DNA of 64,000 nt from Certhia americana (Eukaryota; Chordata; Aves; Passeriformes; Certhiidae), in the NCBI GenBank assembly GCA_018697195.1, contig JAGMWU010000028.1:4200337-4264336 (forward strand), in the 5' to 3' direction. A program made the translations under genes and the position numbers. Every line of letters starts with the position of its first letter. Within the stretch, counting starts at the first letter, position 1. The notes under the pieces were generated by a model that was not told the DNA's origin, searched no databases, and saw only the letters and a list, made by a program, of their open reading frames with translations. Positions 1-11,600 of the stretch are shown one piece after another.

Positions 1-2540
1 AGCCAACCCATGAACAAATAATTTTAATGGTTTTTTTTCAGCAGACTGTAATTTTCTCGGAGCTCCACAGTCTCCTCTCTTTGAAGTTGGACAGATACAG
101 TAAACACAACAAATATATGATACAACCCATCACAGCTGGATTAAAAAAAATACACAAAAAATATAATACATAAAAAATGGATTTTTAACATTGTGGACTG
201 ACGCAGCTCTAAAAACGGTGATTGTAACCCTGGTAAGCTTTACAAAGTCTTTAAAAAAATAAAACAGTACTTCATGTGAAATTCATAAATACACTGGAGG
301 AGAACGGAGGGGCAGAGGGGCGGGGGAGTTGAGAAAGTGTCTGTGGGATCATGACTAAACCCCAGCCAGGGCTGCTGGGGGCACCAGTCTGTGTGCGTGG
401 GGTGCAGTGTGAGCCCTGGGCTCGGTGCAGGCAGGAGGGAGGGAGGGATGAAGGCACAAACCGGTCCAGTTAACGAAGAGCTTCGTCCCCCATTGGGGCT
501 GGGAGCGGGGCACGCCTGTGTTTTATGGGGGGGGGAAGTTTTGAGTTGTCATTCCCAGAGTTTTAGATCAGTGAGTGAAACAGAAGGAAAAAAAAAAAAA
601 AAAAAAAACAACAAACAAACCCAAAACCCTACAAAACAACAAACAAACATGCTACATATGAGAACTTGGCCAGAGAGCCCCAGCACAGCCCTGGCACGGT
701 TTGCCAGTGCCTGGCCTTGGATTTTTCCCTCTCTCTTTCCCCCCTGCTCTGTCTGCCCTGCTCACAGCAGCCACCTCAGTCCAGTGTCATCCCTACAGGG
801 CTGGGGTGGCTCTGCCCCGTCCCACAAGGATGGGTGGCTTTTCCCAGAAGCAAGAGGTCGAAGTCCCCATGCCTCACAGGACACGTGGCAACGAAGTGGC
901 AGCCAAGGCGTTTTCCTGAGCTCTGGGGTTATTCCTGCTCCTTGCACTGGCAGCATTGAGCCTAAACCTGCCCTCTCCCCCTCCCAAAGGGGCTACAGTG
1001 CCCCTCAAAACACTCCTGCCCTCCTTCCCACTGCTTTCACTCTCCTGCCAACATGAGAAACCCATTCACACCTGGCCACCTCAGGCTGTCTCCCTGCCAG
1101 CCTCCTTTCACCCTGCTCTCCACCACCTCTGTCCCTCTGTGACCCTCCTGCACCCTGGGGTTGCTTTCCCCAGACTGCCCTTGCAGTCACAGCCTCACGA
1201 CTGGGCACTTTGCCTTGGCTTACTTTGGGCTGCAGCCACAAAAATACCTCCAAGCTGACCCAGTCCCTTATCCTGACACCCCTCCTGTTCTCTGTCCCCT
1301 CTCTGTCTCTGTCCTCTCTGTCCCAAACTCTGCCTACTGACAGCTTGGCCCTGCATTGCTCAGTACGTTTTTCCCTGCACGAGTCACCTCCCTGGCCACT
1401 TCCCATGGGATGCAGGAGAGCAGATGGAGCAGTTTGGAACAGTCATTGCAGAAAAAATGGCAAAAAATGGTGAAGGAACAAAAAAAATACTGAAACAAGG
1501 AAAATGTACATATGCAAAATAAATCAGGCAAATCTGCCCTCACTGCTCTCTACTCATGACTCCTCAGCAAGCGACCACAGTGGGGACACTGAGCCTGGGC
1601 CACCCCCAAGTGCAATTCCTGAAAGCACACACAGAGCTCAGGGCACCCCCACAAAACCCAGCCAGAAATGGAGACACCCCAAACCTTTCCCTAAACAAGA
1701 CACTTCCCATGCAGGATGGGAGGGGAGCACCTGGGCACCGCAGAGGGCCATCAGCCTGATTACAAGCATGGTGTCTTTTAAAAAAGTATTAAAAAGCACT
1801 TTCATTAAAAAAGAAAAAATAAAAGGAAAACCAAAAGGAGCCATAAAACCCCATGGTTTGCATTGACAATGCCCTCATGCCTTCACTGCCACTGGTTCCC
1901 AGTGTCCCAGCAGGGCATGGAGAAGGAGCATCCCTGGGGAGGTGGCAGTGTCCCCCTCCTCCACTCTGCCCTACATCTGTCCCCACGTCCCCTGGGCTGT
2001 GCCACGCGGTGCCAGTGCCGCTGTCGCTGCCATGCCAATCAGTTTCAGACCTGGCACGGTGCTACATCCTCCTGGCCATCAGTGCTCGCTGCTCTCCACT
2101 CAGGACCGGGGCCACTTCTGAGCGAGGCTGGGGCTGGAAGGAGGGGTCGTTCTCTGCTCTGACATCCTGCTGCTGCTGGCACGGTGGGATCCTGGCCTTC
2201 ATCAGCAACACCGAAGGCTGCTCTCTCCCTGTCCAGTGCTGGATGTGGGTTTCCTTTCTCCCTACGCTTCCTTTCCCATTCTTCTTTATTTTTTTGGGTT
2301 TTTTTTTTTTTAATTTTTTTTTTTTATTTAAAAAAAAAAAAAAAAAAAAAAGAAACTGTTCCTAAGTAGAAAACATCTGCGATTGCAAGTCAGTCTTTTT
2401 TGGCTATTGTTTTTCTTCCTCCTCCTTCTCCTCCTGTCTTCAAAAGACTTCTCACAAGGCAACAGGCACGGGTGGCTTTTCTGCACGGCCCACTCCCTCC
2501 CCTGCACGCCCCTCATGCCCCTGCCTGTCCCCAAGGGCCC
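1..2540 (-). other. TEAD3: Probable TEAD3 3' UTR
   Basis: No open frame here resembles a protein. On the minus strand the first 300 bases look like a transcript end: AU-rich, with an ATTAAA signal at 28-23. Closer poly(A) signals (AATAAA on the minus strand) occur at 2328-2323 and 2290-2285, giving a possible short form. Assigning all of it to TEAD3 is inference; the left part could belong to a neighbouring transcript, since RPL10A lies on this side in human. Confidence 0.5.
2299..2351. repeat. Poly-T run followed by poly-A run in TEAD3 3' UTR
   Basis: A T-rich run meets an A run directly, forming a long self-complementary A/T block. It also contains minus-strand AATAAA hexamers. Length may be unreliable in the assembly. 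Confidence 0.7.
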
Positions 2541-2654
2541 CTAGTCCTTGACCAACTTGTACACGTGGTGCTGGGCGCCGTGCTCGCTGGTGGAGACCTC
2601 GAAAACGAAGGCAATGCAGAGCAAGGTTTCCTGGGTATCCCTGTTTGTAACAAC
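2541..2654 (-). CDS. TEAD3: TEAD3 last coding exon
   Basis: 114 nt, 37 codons plus TAG (2543-2541), [11 protein letters not shown] to HHVYKLVKD, the universal TEAD C-terminus. Acceptor CTCCAG at 2656-2655. The 3' UTR continues toward the window start. Confidence 0.97.
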   Translation of the reverse strand, partial: VVTNRDTQETLLCIAFVFEVSTSEHGAQHHVYKLVKD

Positions 2655-5600
2655 CTGGAGCAGAGCAGAGTGTGTTAGGGGAGTGCTGTGCACATGGGCA
2701 GATGCTGTTATCTGGGGGGGGTTGCATGGACTCAGGCACAGCCACTTCGTACCACGCAGAGATTTGCTACCCATCATTTGTGGAGTTAGAAGTGGGCTGT
2801 AGCACACCCAATTTAACTGCACCATCAAGATTTACTACCCAGTTTTGGGGACGTTGCACAGGCTTAGGAACAGCCTGAACTGCACCACTAAAAATTTGTT
2901 TGGGGAAGGTTGCATTGGCTCAGGCCCAGCCACTGCATTTGCACCACCAAAAACTGCTACAGATTATTTGGTGAAGTCAAACAGTCAAACTCAGTCAAAC
3001 TTTAATTGCACCATGAAAATTTTGATCCCAATTATCTGGTAGACTTGCCAGGCTTGGGCAGAGCCACTTTGTTTGTACCACCAAGATCTGCTCCTTGGTA
3101 TTCAGGGGCTGTGTGAGCTCAGGCACAGGTGTATGTGGGGCCAGCAGGGTCGATGCAAGTGGGCTCCACATTCCTGGTGGGACACACCCCCTGAAAAAGG
3201 AGGGGAGGTACCTGCAGGATGGTGAAATTCTCCAGGACACTGTTCATCATGTACTTCTCTGGGAGGTGCTTGAGTTTGTGGATGAAGTTGATCATGTACT
3301 CGCACATGGGAGACCGGTGGATGCGGTAGACGAACCGGCCGTTCTCCAGCCGTGCATACTCCGTCTGCAGGGGACAGCCAGGGTGAGCAGCTGTCCCATG
3401 GGTGGTGGTGGCCAACTGAGACTTGGCAATGTCCTCTTCACGCCACCCATAAACATGGTAAAAGCACCCATGTGTCCTACACCCAGCTCTGAGACTTTCT
3501 CCATCCCAGGACCTGCTGTGGACCAACTCCGACCCCTTCCCGATGCAGTGGGTCATGAAACTCACCTCTACCTTCTCCACGACCTGCTTCCCAAAGGAGC
3601 ACACCTTGGTGGAGACTGTGATGGTCATGTTCTCTGCACTGCTGTACTGGCTGCTGACACCATAGAAGGTCCCTGGCCCGTCCTGGATCGTGCTGTTCAG
3701 ATCCGCCTGGAGAGAAGAGAGGGGGAGAGGGTCCCATGAGGCACCACCACACCCAGCTCTTGATGGGGACAAGGGACACCAGCTTTCAGAGCTCCCCAGG
3801 ATGCTCCTACTCTGCCAGCAGAGTGTCCGACCTTCAATGAGCCTGCAGCTTGATAATGACCCTCCCCACCCTAACTCTCCCAGCAGCTTACCCAAAACTT
3901 GACGAGAAAGAAGGAGTTCTGGGGCCCACGCTCATAGAGCTCCTTGAGGCCACCTTTCTTCTCAGGAAACTTGTCGTAGATCTGGCGGATGTCCACGGCC
4001 TCCAGCAGCGGGTCGCTGTACGAGGGGTTTGTCTGGCCGATGTGCACGAAGAGGTGTTTGCTGTACTGTAGGGAGCGGGGTGGGGACAGCAGCAGGAGGG
4101 GTCAGGCAACAGCAAGAAACCACCAGGCACGGGGATGGGTGGGCACCATCCCACGGGGGTGGCGGGGCACAGAGGGGACCGTTACCGTTTCGGCATCCCG
4201 GGGCACCTCCATGAAGGCGGAGTACTCGAGGAGCCGGAGCTTGGTGGAGGCGATGGTGCGGTCCTGCCAGACCGGCACAGCCGAGGCAGCTGGCGGGAGT
4301 GGAGCCAAGGGCTCGTAACCTGGGGCAGGGGCAGTGACACGGGGGTGGAGGGACAGCCAGGAACTGGGGTGAGCCCCCCCTGCAATGCTGCTGTCCCCAC
4401 TGCATCCCCCCCCTTCCTGTTTTAGCCACCCAGCACAGGGTGGCTAAAACATGGGATGTACTGGATGGAAAGGGACTGGATGGGATCCAGCTGGGAGGAG
4501 CACGGTCCTGCTCACTGTGGAACTTTTTGCTGGATTTAAACCCAGGCTTTTCCCCCAGTAGAGCTGGGGAGGAGACACAGGTGGGTGGCACTGTCCGTGA
4601 GAGGGAACGGAGGACAAATATGACCTGGCAGGGACACTGGGCTCCCTCCAAGGGGGTAAGGACATGACTTACTGGCTAGTGATGGAGGCATGGGTGGCTG
4701 GATGGGGTAAGCTGGTTGTGCAAACGGTTTAATGCTGGAAAGGAAAAAGCATCATCAGGTCACCAAGCCCAGGATGCCCCAGCCCCTTGCCAAGGTGGGG
4801 TCCTGCTGGTGCTGGGTGTGGAAGGGTCAGTACTTACTCCTGAGAGGGTCCAGGCTGTCCTGGGATAGGCCCACTCCAAAACTAGGAAAACAGAAAAGAG
4901 AAGAAAGAGTCAGTGGCTTCTGACTCTCCCCACTCCCAACATTTCCCTCCTCACCTGCTGCAAACAGCAGGGAGCCCTGCATTGCCACCACGGCTGAGAA
5001 TGGCTGTTGGACATCCCCCTGCACCGTGTGCAGCTCATGGTGTCCCCACCACCCCGGCGTGTCCCCATGTGGGGGGCATGGGGCTGTCCTCACCCTGGGG
5101 GCAGCAGAGAAGACAGCCTGAGGAAGAGGAGGAGGGGGGCTGAGCTTGTTCTGCAGGACGCTGGCCGACACAATCTGCGCCGAGGACATGGAAGCCATGC
5201 TCTGCAGAGCCTTATCCTTCGAGACCTGGTCCTGAGGGGAAAAGGGGGAACAGCGGGGAAGCAGGGGTTACAGGGGCAGACTGAGCTCCCTCAATCCGAG
5301 CGTGCCTGACAGGTTTTGCAAAGCCGGCAGCCAATCCCACCGAGGGACCGGTGCAGAGGGATCCCCCCAGCCCTCTCAAACGTTAATTAGCATTTAAAGC
5401 TCGCCAATATCCTCTGGGCAAAAGCTGATAGGTCTGGAAAATGCCCCCTCCCACTGCTGCCGGTGGCCCTCCCCCATTGGGGATGCAAAGGGTTTTTAGC
5501 CCTTCCACTCGAGAGGGCATAATGCAATGGGGAACAAAGGGAATTTCAGACTCTGGCTCAACTTACCAAGTTCATGGCCTGTCCGAAAAAGAAAGGAAGA

Positions 5601-8600
5601 AGAAACGGTTAGAGTGTCATGGGAGCCTTTGGGTACTCTGTACACCTCCCATAAGTCGGTGCTGGTGTCAGCTGGGGCAGAGTTAATTTTCTTCACAGCA
5701 CAGGCATGGCGTGGCTGTGAAGAGCCGTGAAGAGAATTAACTCTACTCCAGCTGAAGCCAGCACAGCCGGGCATCCCCCACCCTGCCACAGCCCGAGGTG
5801 GGCAGTGAAGCCCTTGACCTGGCCAGTCACACATGGTGTGCACATGGTGGCCACTGATGCCCAGGCTTAATCCCACCAGGAACAGGATGCCAAAGCCCCC
5901 CACCCACTCTTTAAAGAGGTCACTGTGGTGAGCCAGGCTTGTGCCCTTCTTGGCTTTTTAATATCCTCTACAGCCCCCTCAGAGACCCCCAGTGCTTGCG
6001 GCCGGGGCACGGAGAGGAAGAGCTGCTGGGATGCCCTGGGACATGGGCACCAACTCCCCCAGAGGCACTGCAAGGAAAACCCTGAGCACAACCCCCTGTG
6101 CTGTGTGTGCACTGACAGAGCAGACCAATTGTTTCTCCTTTTTCTCCAAAGGTCACAGCACTGCTGGGCAGGAGCTCCAGGGCTCCCAGGTCTTGCCCAG
6201 AGCAGGGCTGATCCTCCACTTGCATCGCCAGGACACGTTCATGCTGGTCCCAGTGCACACCCTCTGCTTTCCCTCTGAACCTTCCCCAGGGATCAATGCT
6301 TCATTTATTTTCACCTGGGGCAGGGCAGGAGGGCGGGCGTGCAGCCACATGCCGGGAGCACCAACACGCACATGACTGCAGCTCAAAAACACAGATACTG
6401 CTCATGGAAGTGTTTTCATCCCACAGGGCAGTGCTGGGGGAAGGCAGGGGGCTGCCTGCACTGATCTTGAGAAGGGATCCTCTGAGTACTGTTTAGGGGG
6501 ATCTCTGCCCTGGCTGCTCCGTGCCAGAATCCTGCTGGCAGCATGGCTGGGGATGGAGAGCACAGCCATGGACCCCTGGGGTCACTCCTGCCTCCAACTC
6601 CCCGTTGTTTTGCACTGTGCCATGTGGCAAGGAAAGGTTTTAGTTTAGTTTAGTTTTAAAAGGCTTCTGCTGCTGTTGACCCTGCTGCCCTCCCTCACTT
6701 CCCTGACTGCCCCTCTTGGGGCTGGAGACTGGGTTTAAGACATACAAGCCCAAAGGAGCATCCCAAAATAAGTTTCAGGTGCTCTCTCCTGGTTTATTCT
6801 AGCAGACCAAACCCATCTGGCTGTGTGAGCCCTCCTGGCATCCTGCTCATGGGGCATTAGGGTCCCTGCTGAAGGACTTTGGGGGGCACATCTTGGTGAG
6901 CTCCCAGGAAACATGAGCTGGAGTTTGTTAAAGCTCTGAGGATGAAAATGCTCCAGCTCTGACAGTGCCCCTGGCTGCCAACTCTGACAGCAGCCTCCAC
7001 TGCGAGCCTCACTGCTGGAGATGCACACAGCACCCAGGGAGAGCTGGTGATGCTTTTGGGACCTCAAGGCTGTCAGGCTGGAAGATTTTTTGGGCTCCCA
7101 CTCACACAGCAAGGCAGCAAATCACCCCTGGAGCTACCCAAGGAGAAGCTCCCTGGTGTGACAGTGCAGAGACTAACAGAGGCACACTGCAGGAGCTGGC
7201 TGCCCTCAGTGGGTGGCTGTGCAGTGGGGACCTCTCTGTCCCCCACCTTGCATCATGTGGGTCCAACCCAAGCAGGGCTTGGTCCTTTGGTGATGTCCCC
7301 AGTCCTGCCCATGCCCCCCCCATCATCACCCTCCCCACTGCCACCACAAAGTTTGGTGGGAACAGTTATGGAAAGGTTAGTTGGGCTCCAGTTAGGAGGA
7401 AGAAAAGAAGGAAGGAAGAAAAGAAAAGCCAACCAGAAAAGAGGGAGAAAATGATCCATTTTTTTCTCACTTGGCTCCCTTGGCTCCTGGCACTGTGTCC
7501 CCGTCCCCAGCAGCATGGCCCCAGCTGGATCTGCTGCCACTCATCCCTGTGGTGCCTCTGGGCTGTGCTCACCCCATGGTGCATCATAAGCCACTGGGCT
7601 GGCAGCCTGCAGGGACCCCTGGGCCCCCCTGTTTCTACCCACATTGCACTGGCATGTTCTGAGCTGGGTCAGGTCTCAGCTGTGGAGGAGAGTGGGCCTT
7701 TGCACACCTTGCTTGAACCTCACTTTGCCTCACTGGCTGCCCTGGGGGACCCTTCTCCTTGCAGGAGAAGCCCTGATGGCCCAAAAGAGGAGGCAGCCCT
7801 CATGCATCATCAGAGGAGGGTTTAAACCCACATCTCCCCATGGCAGAGACCTTGCCTGGATGCAAAGAGGGGATTTGGCACCCACATTCACCCTCCTGGA
7901 GGAAAGAGAAGGGCTCTGCTGCCCCTCCTTGCACTTCTCTCTGGGCATCCCACAACGTTGCCTGTAAAACCCATCTGATCCAAGGAGCCAAGTGAGGGGG
8001 AAGAAAAAAAACACCAAAAAAAGAGAGGTAAAACAGGAAAGCAAGCAGCACACCACAGAGCCGAGTGCGTTAGTCGTCAGCAGGCGGGGGCCAGGCAAGG
8101 CAGGGCGTACCTTCAGCTTGGACTGAATCTCACGAGATTTCCGTCGGGCAAGAACCTGCAAGTGGCTAGAGACCTGCAGAGAGAGAGCAGAAGGAGAGGG
8201 GGAACAGCAGAGCCGTCAACCAGAGGAAAGGAGGAGGAAGGAGAGGGGCTGCCCATGCTCACAGAGACACCGCCGCGGACACCTGGGCAAGGGCGTCAAC
8301 GTACCTTGATGCCAACCTGGTACTCCCGCACCTTCTTCCGAGCTAGAACCTGTATGTGGCTGGACACCTAGCGCCCGCCACGCCGTTCAGAAAGGAAAAC
8401 ACAGAGAGCGTGAAGATACGTTCCCCCTGCAGGGTGGGATGCCGTCCCCGGGGGAGGGAGTGCGCAGACATGGGGGAGCACTTTGGCTGCTCCTGGAGAT
8501 GCTGAGGGTCCTGCACCCGCCAAGAGCTGGAGGAAGGAAAAGTCGTGGGGCACCCTGGTGCAGGTTTGTGCCCACCCCAAGCTGGGGTGAAGCTCCTTGG

Positions 8601-11600
8601 TGTAAAGCTGCTGCAGTTGAGGGGGTCCCCATTCGCCACCTCTTGGGGACAGGCAGACAGACAGACCCTGCCAGCCCCTGTGAGCACCATGAATTGATGA
8701 CACAGCCTGGCAGTTTGAGGTGCCCCGGGTTACTGGGTGGGGCCTGCGGGTCCAGGAGGGACTGGCACATTGCCCCAGGGCACCTGTTGGTTTTGCATGT
8801 GGGAAAGGTGAGAAAGGTTGGGTTTTTGTGTCCAGGCCTCTGTAAGAGCAAGATCTAAAGAAAAGGGCCCGATGTCCAGGCAGTAAAGGCACAGCATGGC
8901 TGAGGGGCCATCCACAGGAAGGATGAGTGTCCATGCACCCACAGGGCTTCAGGGCTGACTTTGGCAAGAACCTGCTCCCACCAGTGCCACAAGCTGTTAA
9001 AGAGGAGACACCAGGCTGTCCAGGAAATGACAGCACAGAGAGATCTGTGCCATGGGTGCTCTCTCCCATGCCTTTCCCGAGTCCCCCCAGAGCATTGCAT
9101 ACTTCCCCCATGGAGGGGGGCCCCCCTTAAGCTAGAAATTAAGCATTGCTTGGCACTGGTCTGAACACAAAACCAGTGGCCAAACCCTGGTCCCTCTCCT
9201 TTCAGCGTAAGTCCTGGAGGAATGACCCCTGTGTCTGGGGGTTCTGTGTCCCTCTCTTGAGACTTGTGGCACAGGACAGTCCCAGCATAAGTGTCCCAAA
9301 TAAAACCATCTCCCTGTGGTGGGAGATGCTCCCAAGCATCCAAGGCCATGGGCTCTGCTGGCACGGGTGGCTGGGGGCCACCACGAAGGGAGGGAAGAGC
9401 CACTGGACATATGACAAAGGGACATGTTCCATCGAGGGCTGCAGCAGCCCACTCCTCAGACACGTTTGGTGAAGCAAGGGCTTGCAGGGACCTCAGTGTG
9501 CTCCTGCCCTGCTGACATCCCTGCCTGTGCTCTGCCTGCATCCCTGCCTGCCCCAGCATCCAACCAGACAGGGCAGTAAGAGCAGGGCAAGGACTCTGTG
9601 CCACCTCCAGCCCCAGCAGGACCAGCACCACAGCTCCACACAGCCAATCCCTGGATCCCTGGCTGGGATGGGGATGCCTTGCTCTCAGCCCGTGGGATTT
9701 GGAGTGCCTTTGCTGTGGCACAAGTGGCATAAAGCCTGGCAAGAGGCACAGATAGGAACAGTCCCCACATCCAGAAGGCGCAGCAGAGACCCATGCAAGC
9801 ACACACAGACACACACACACTGCCTAGAGAGAGTTTGAGGACTCCTGCCACCTGCAGGGTTACCCCAACCACAGCCCCAGTTTCAAGGCATCCTGGGACA
9901 GAGAAAACCCCAGGGGTTTTGTGCTCCCAGGCGAAGCTCCTCGCAGATGTGGGACCTGCTGGCAGCAGCAGTGGCTTGAGGAAGGGACACAGAGGACGAG
10001 CGATGCAGCCGGACACCCGCTGCCCCTCGGGCTTACCTGGCACCGCCTCCCACCCCGCCCCGAGCCCACCCCAGGAGAAAAAGCAGAGCAACGCCTCACC
10101 TGCTTCCTCGTCCGTGTCTTCCCCGTTCGCAGCTTGATGTAGCGGGCGATCAGCTCGTTACGACCTGCGGGCAGAGCCGGGGGTCAACCGCGGCACACGA
10201 GGGGCACCAGCCCCAAAACCCCCGCCGCCCCCCCGGCCTGACGGGGGCGGCGCTGCCAGGAGGTGGCGCTGTCGCGACAGTGTCGGGGCGACCTCGGGGA
10301 CACGGGGGTGGCCCGGGCCGGGCACCCCTCCCACCGCCCCCCCGGTGTTACCAGCCCCGGGGCTCCGAGCGAGGTGATAGTCACCGAGGTGACAGACCCC
10401 TCAAAACCCATCCCCGCCGGAGCCCCCCACCAGACCCTGCCGTGCCCGCAGGGGTCCCCGGGCTGTCCCCCCACCCCGGCACCCCGCTTCCCGTTCACAA
10501 GCCGTGCTGGCCTTTCCACCAGTATTTCCTAACGTCCTGGTTTAATTCGAAGCAGAAGTTGCTTTTGCGCCACATTTCAGGGGCCAGCTGTGGCCAATCT
10601 ACGTTCAAACGTCAGAGCAGCTGGGAGCTTTCTTCTCCCGGCCCCGGCCCCCCCGGCCCCCGCCGCCGCCCCCCCGCGCACGGGGGCAGCCAGGCACGCC
10701 AGATTTATTTTAATGGACCAGATGGTCGCGGTTGGAACTTGTCGAAATGCCCTTGGAGCGGGTTTCGGCTTTAAAAGAATAAAAAAATCCCTTAAAAAAA
10801 AAAAAAAAATACACCACCACCACCCCCTCTTCCACCCCGATTGGCCCCCTCCCAGCCTCACAGCAACTGGGCCCTCCTGGGGGGACACACACATGGGGAC
10901 AGACAGGGCCAGGTGCCACACAGAGACAGCTGCCCCTTGGGGTGCCCGCGCCAGGCAGGAGCTGGTGGGTGGGTGACAATGGGGGTACCCCTTGCACAGC
11001 CGGCATGGCACCCTGGTGTCACCCTGAGGCACAGTTCCCACCCTTCCTGCCTCCCAGCCCGTGCTGGCTCCCTCCTTAGCACCTAGCACCTAGCCAGGTC
11101 TTAAAGGGTGTCCTTTAAAGCCAGGTTTAAAAGTGACACTGGCAGGAGGGACTATGCTGCTGAGCCCCATTTTGGGGGGACACCTTCAAAATCCCCCTTG
11201 CATGCCCTGCTCCTGAATCCCATCCTCTGTCCCCTGCACTCAGCCCGTGGGAAAGAAATGAGGAAAAAGTACAGGAAAGAAATGTGTGTGCCTTCCTAGA
11301 CTTGGTGAGCCAGTGCCAGCCCTAGTGCCCAGCATCCAGGGCCAGGATCTCCTACACCCATCCTGCCCAAGGCTGCACCCTCACAGCCACTCCTGTGCCC
11401 ACGTGCCCTGTCCCTTGTCCCTTTCCCTGTGATTCATCTGGACCGTGCCATTCCCTCTGAGAGGGCATGTCCTCCTCCAAATTACCACATTCCCCAAATT
11501 CCTCTCCCCTGACACCACCACGTGAACCAGTTGGACAGGCTGGGTTAAAAATAACCCATCCAGAGCTGAGTGTAGCAAGGCCCAGTGTGCTCGTGCTGGG

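Noticed and set aside
1..400. Possible exon of the neighbouring gene RPL10A, expected on this side by synteny
   Set aside because: No ribosomal-protein sequence is present; the AU-rich segment fits a 3' UTR end better.
3119..3895. 258-codon continuous minus-strand frame
   Set aside because: Two genuine TEAD3 exons (3706-3566 and 3364-3212) joined by intron that happens to be open; not an intronless gene.
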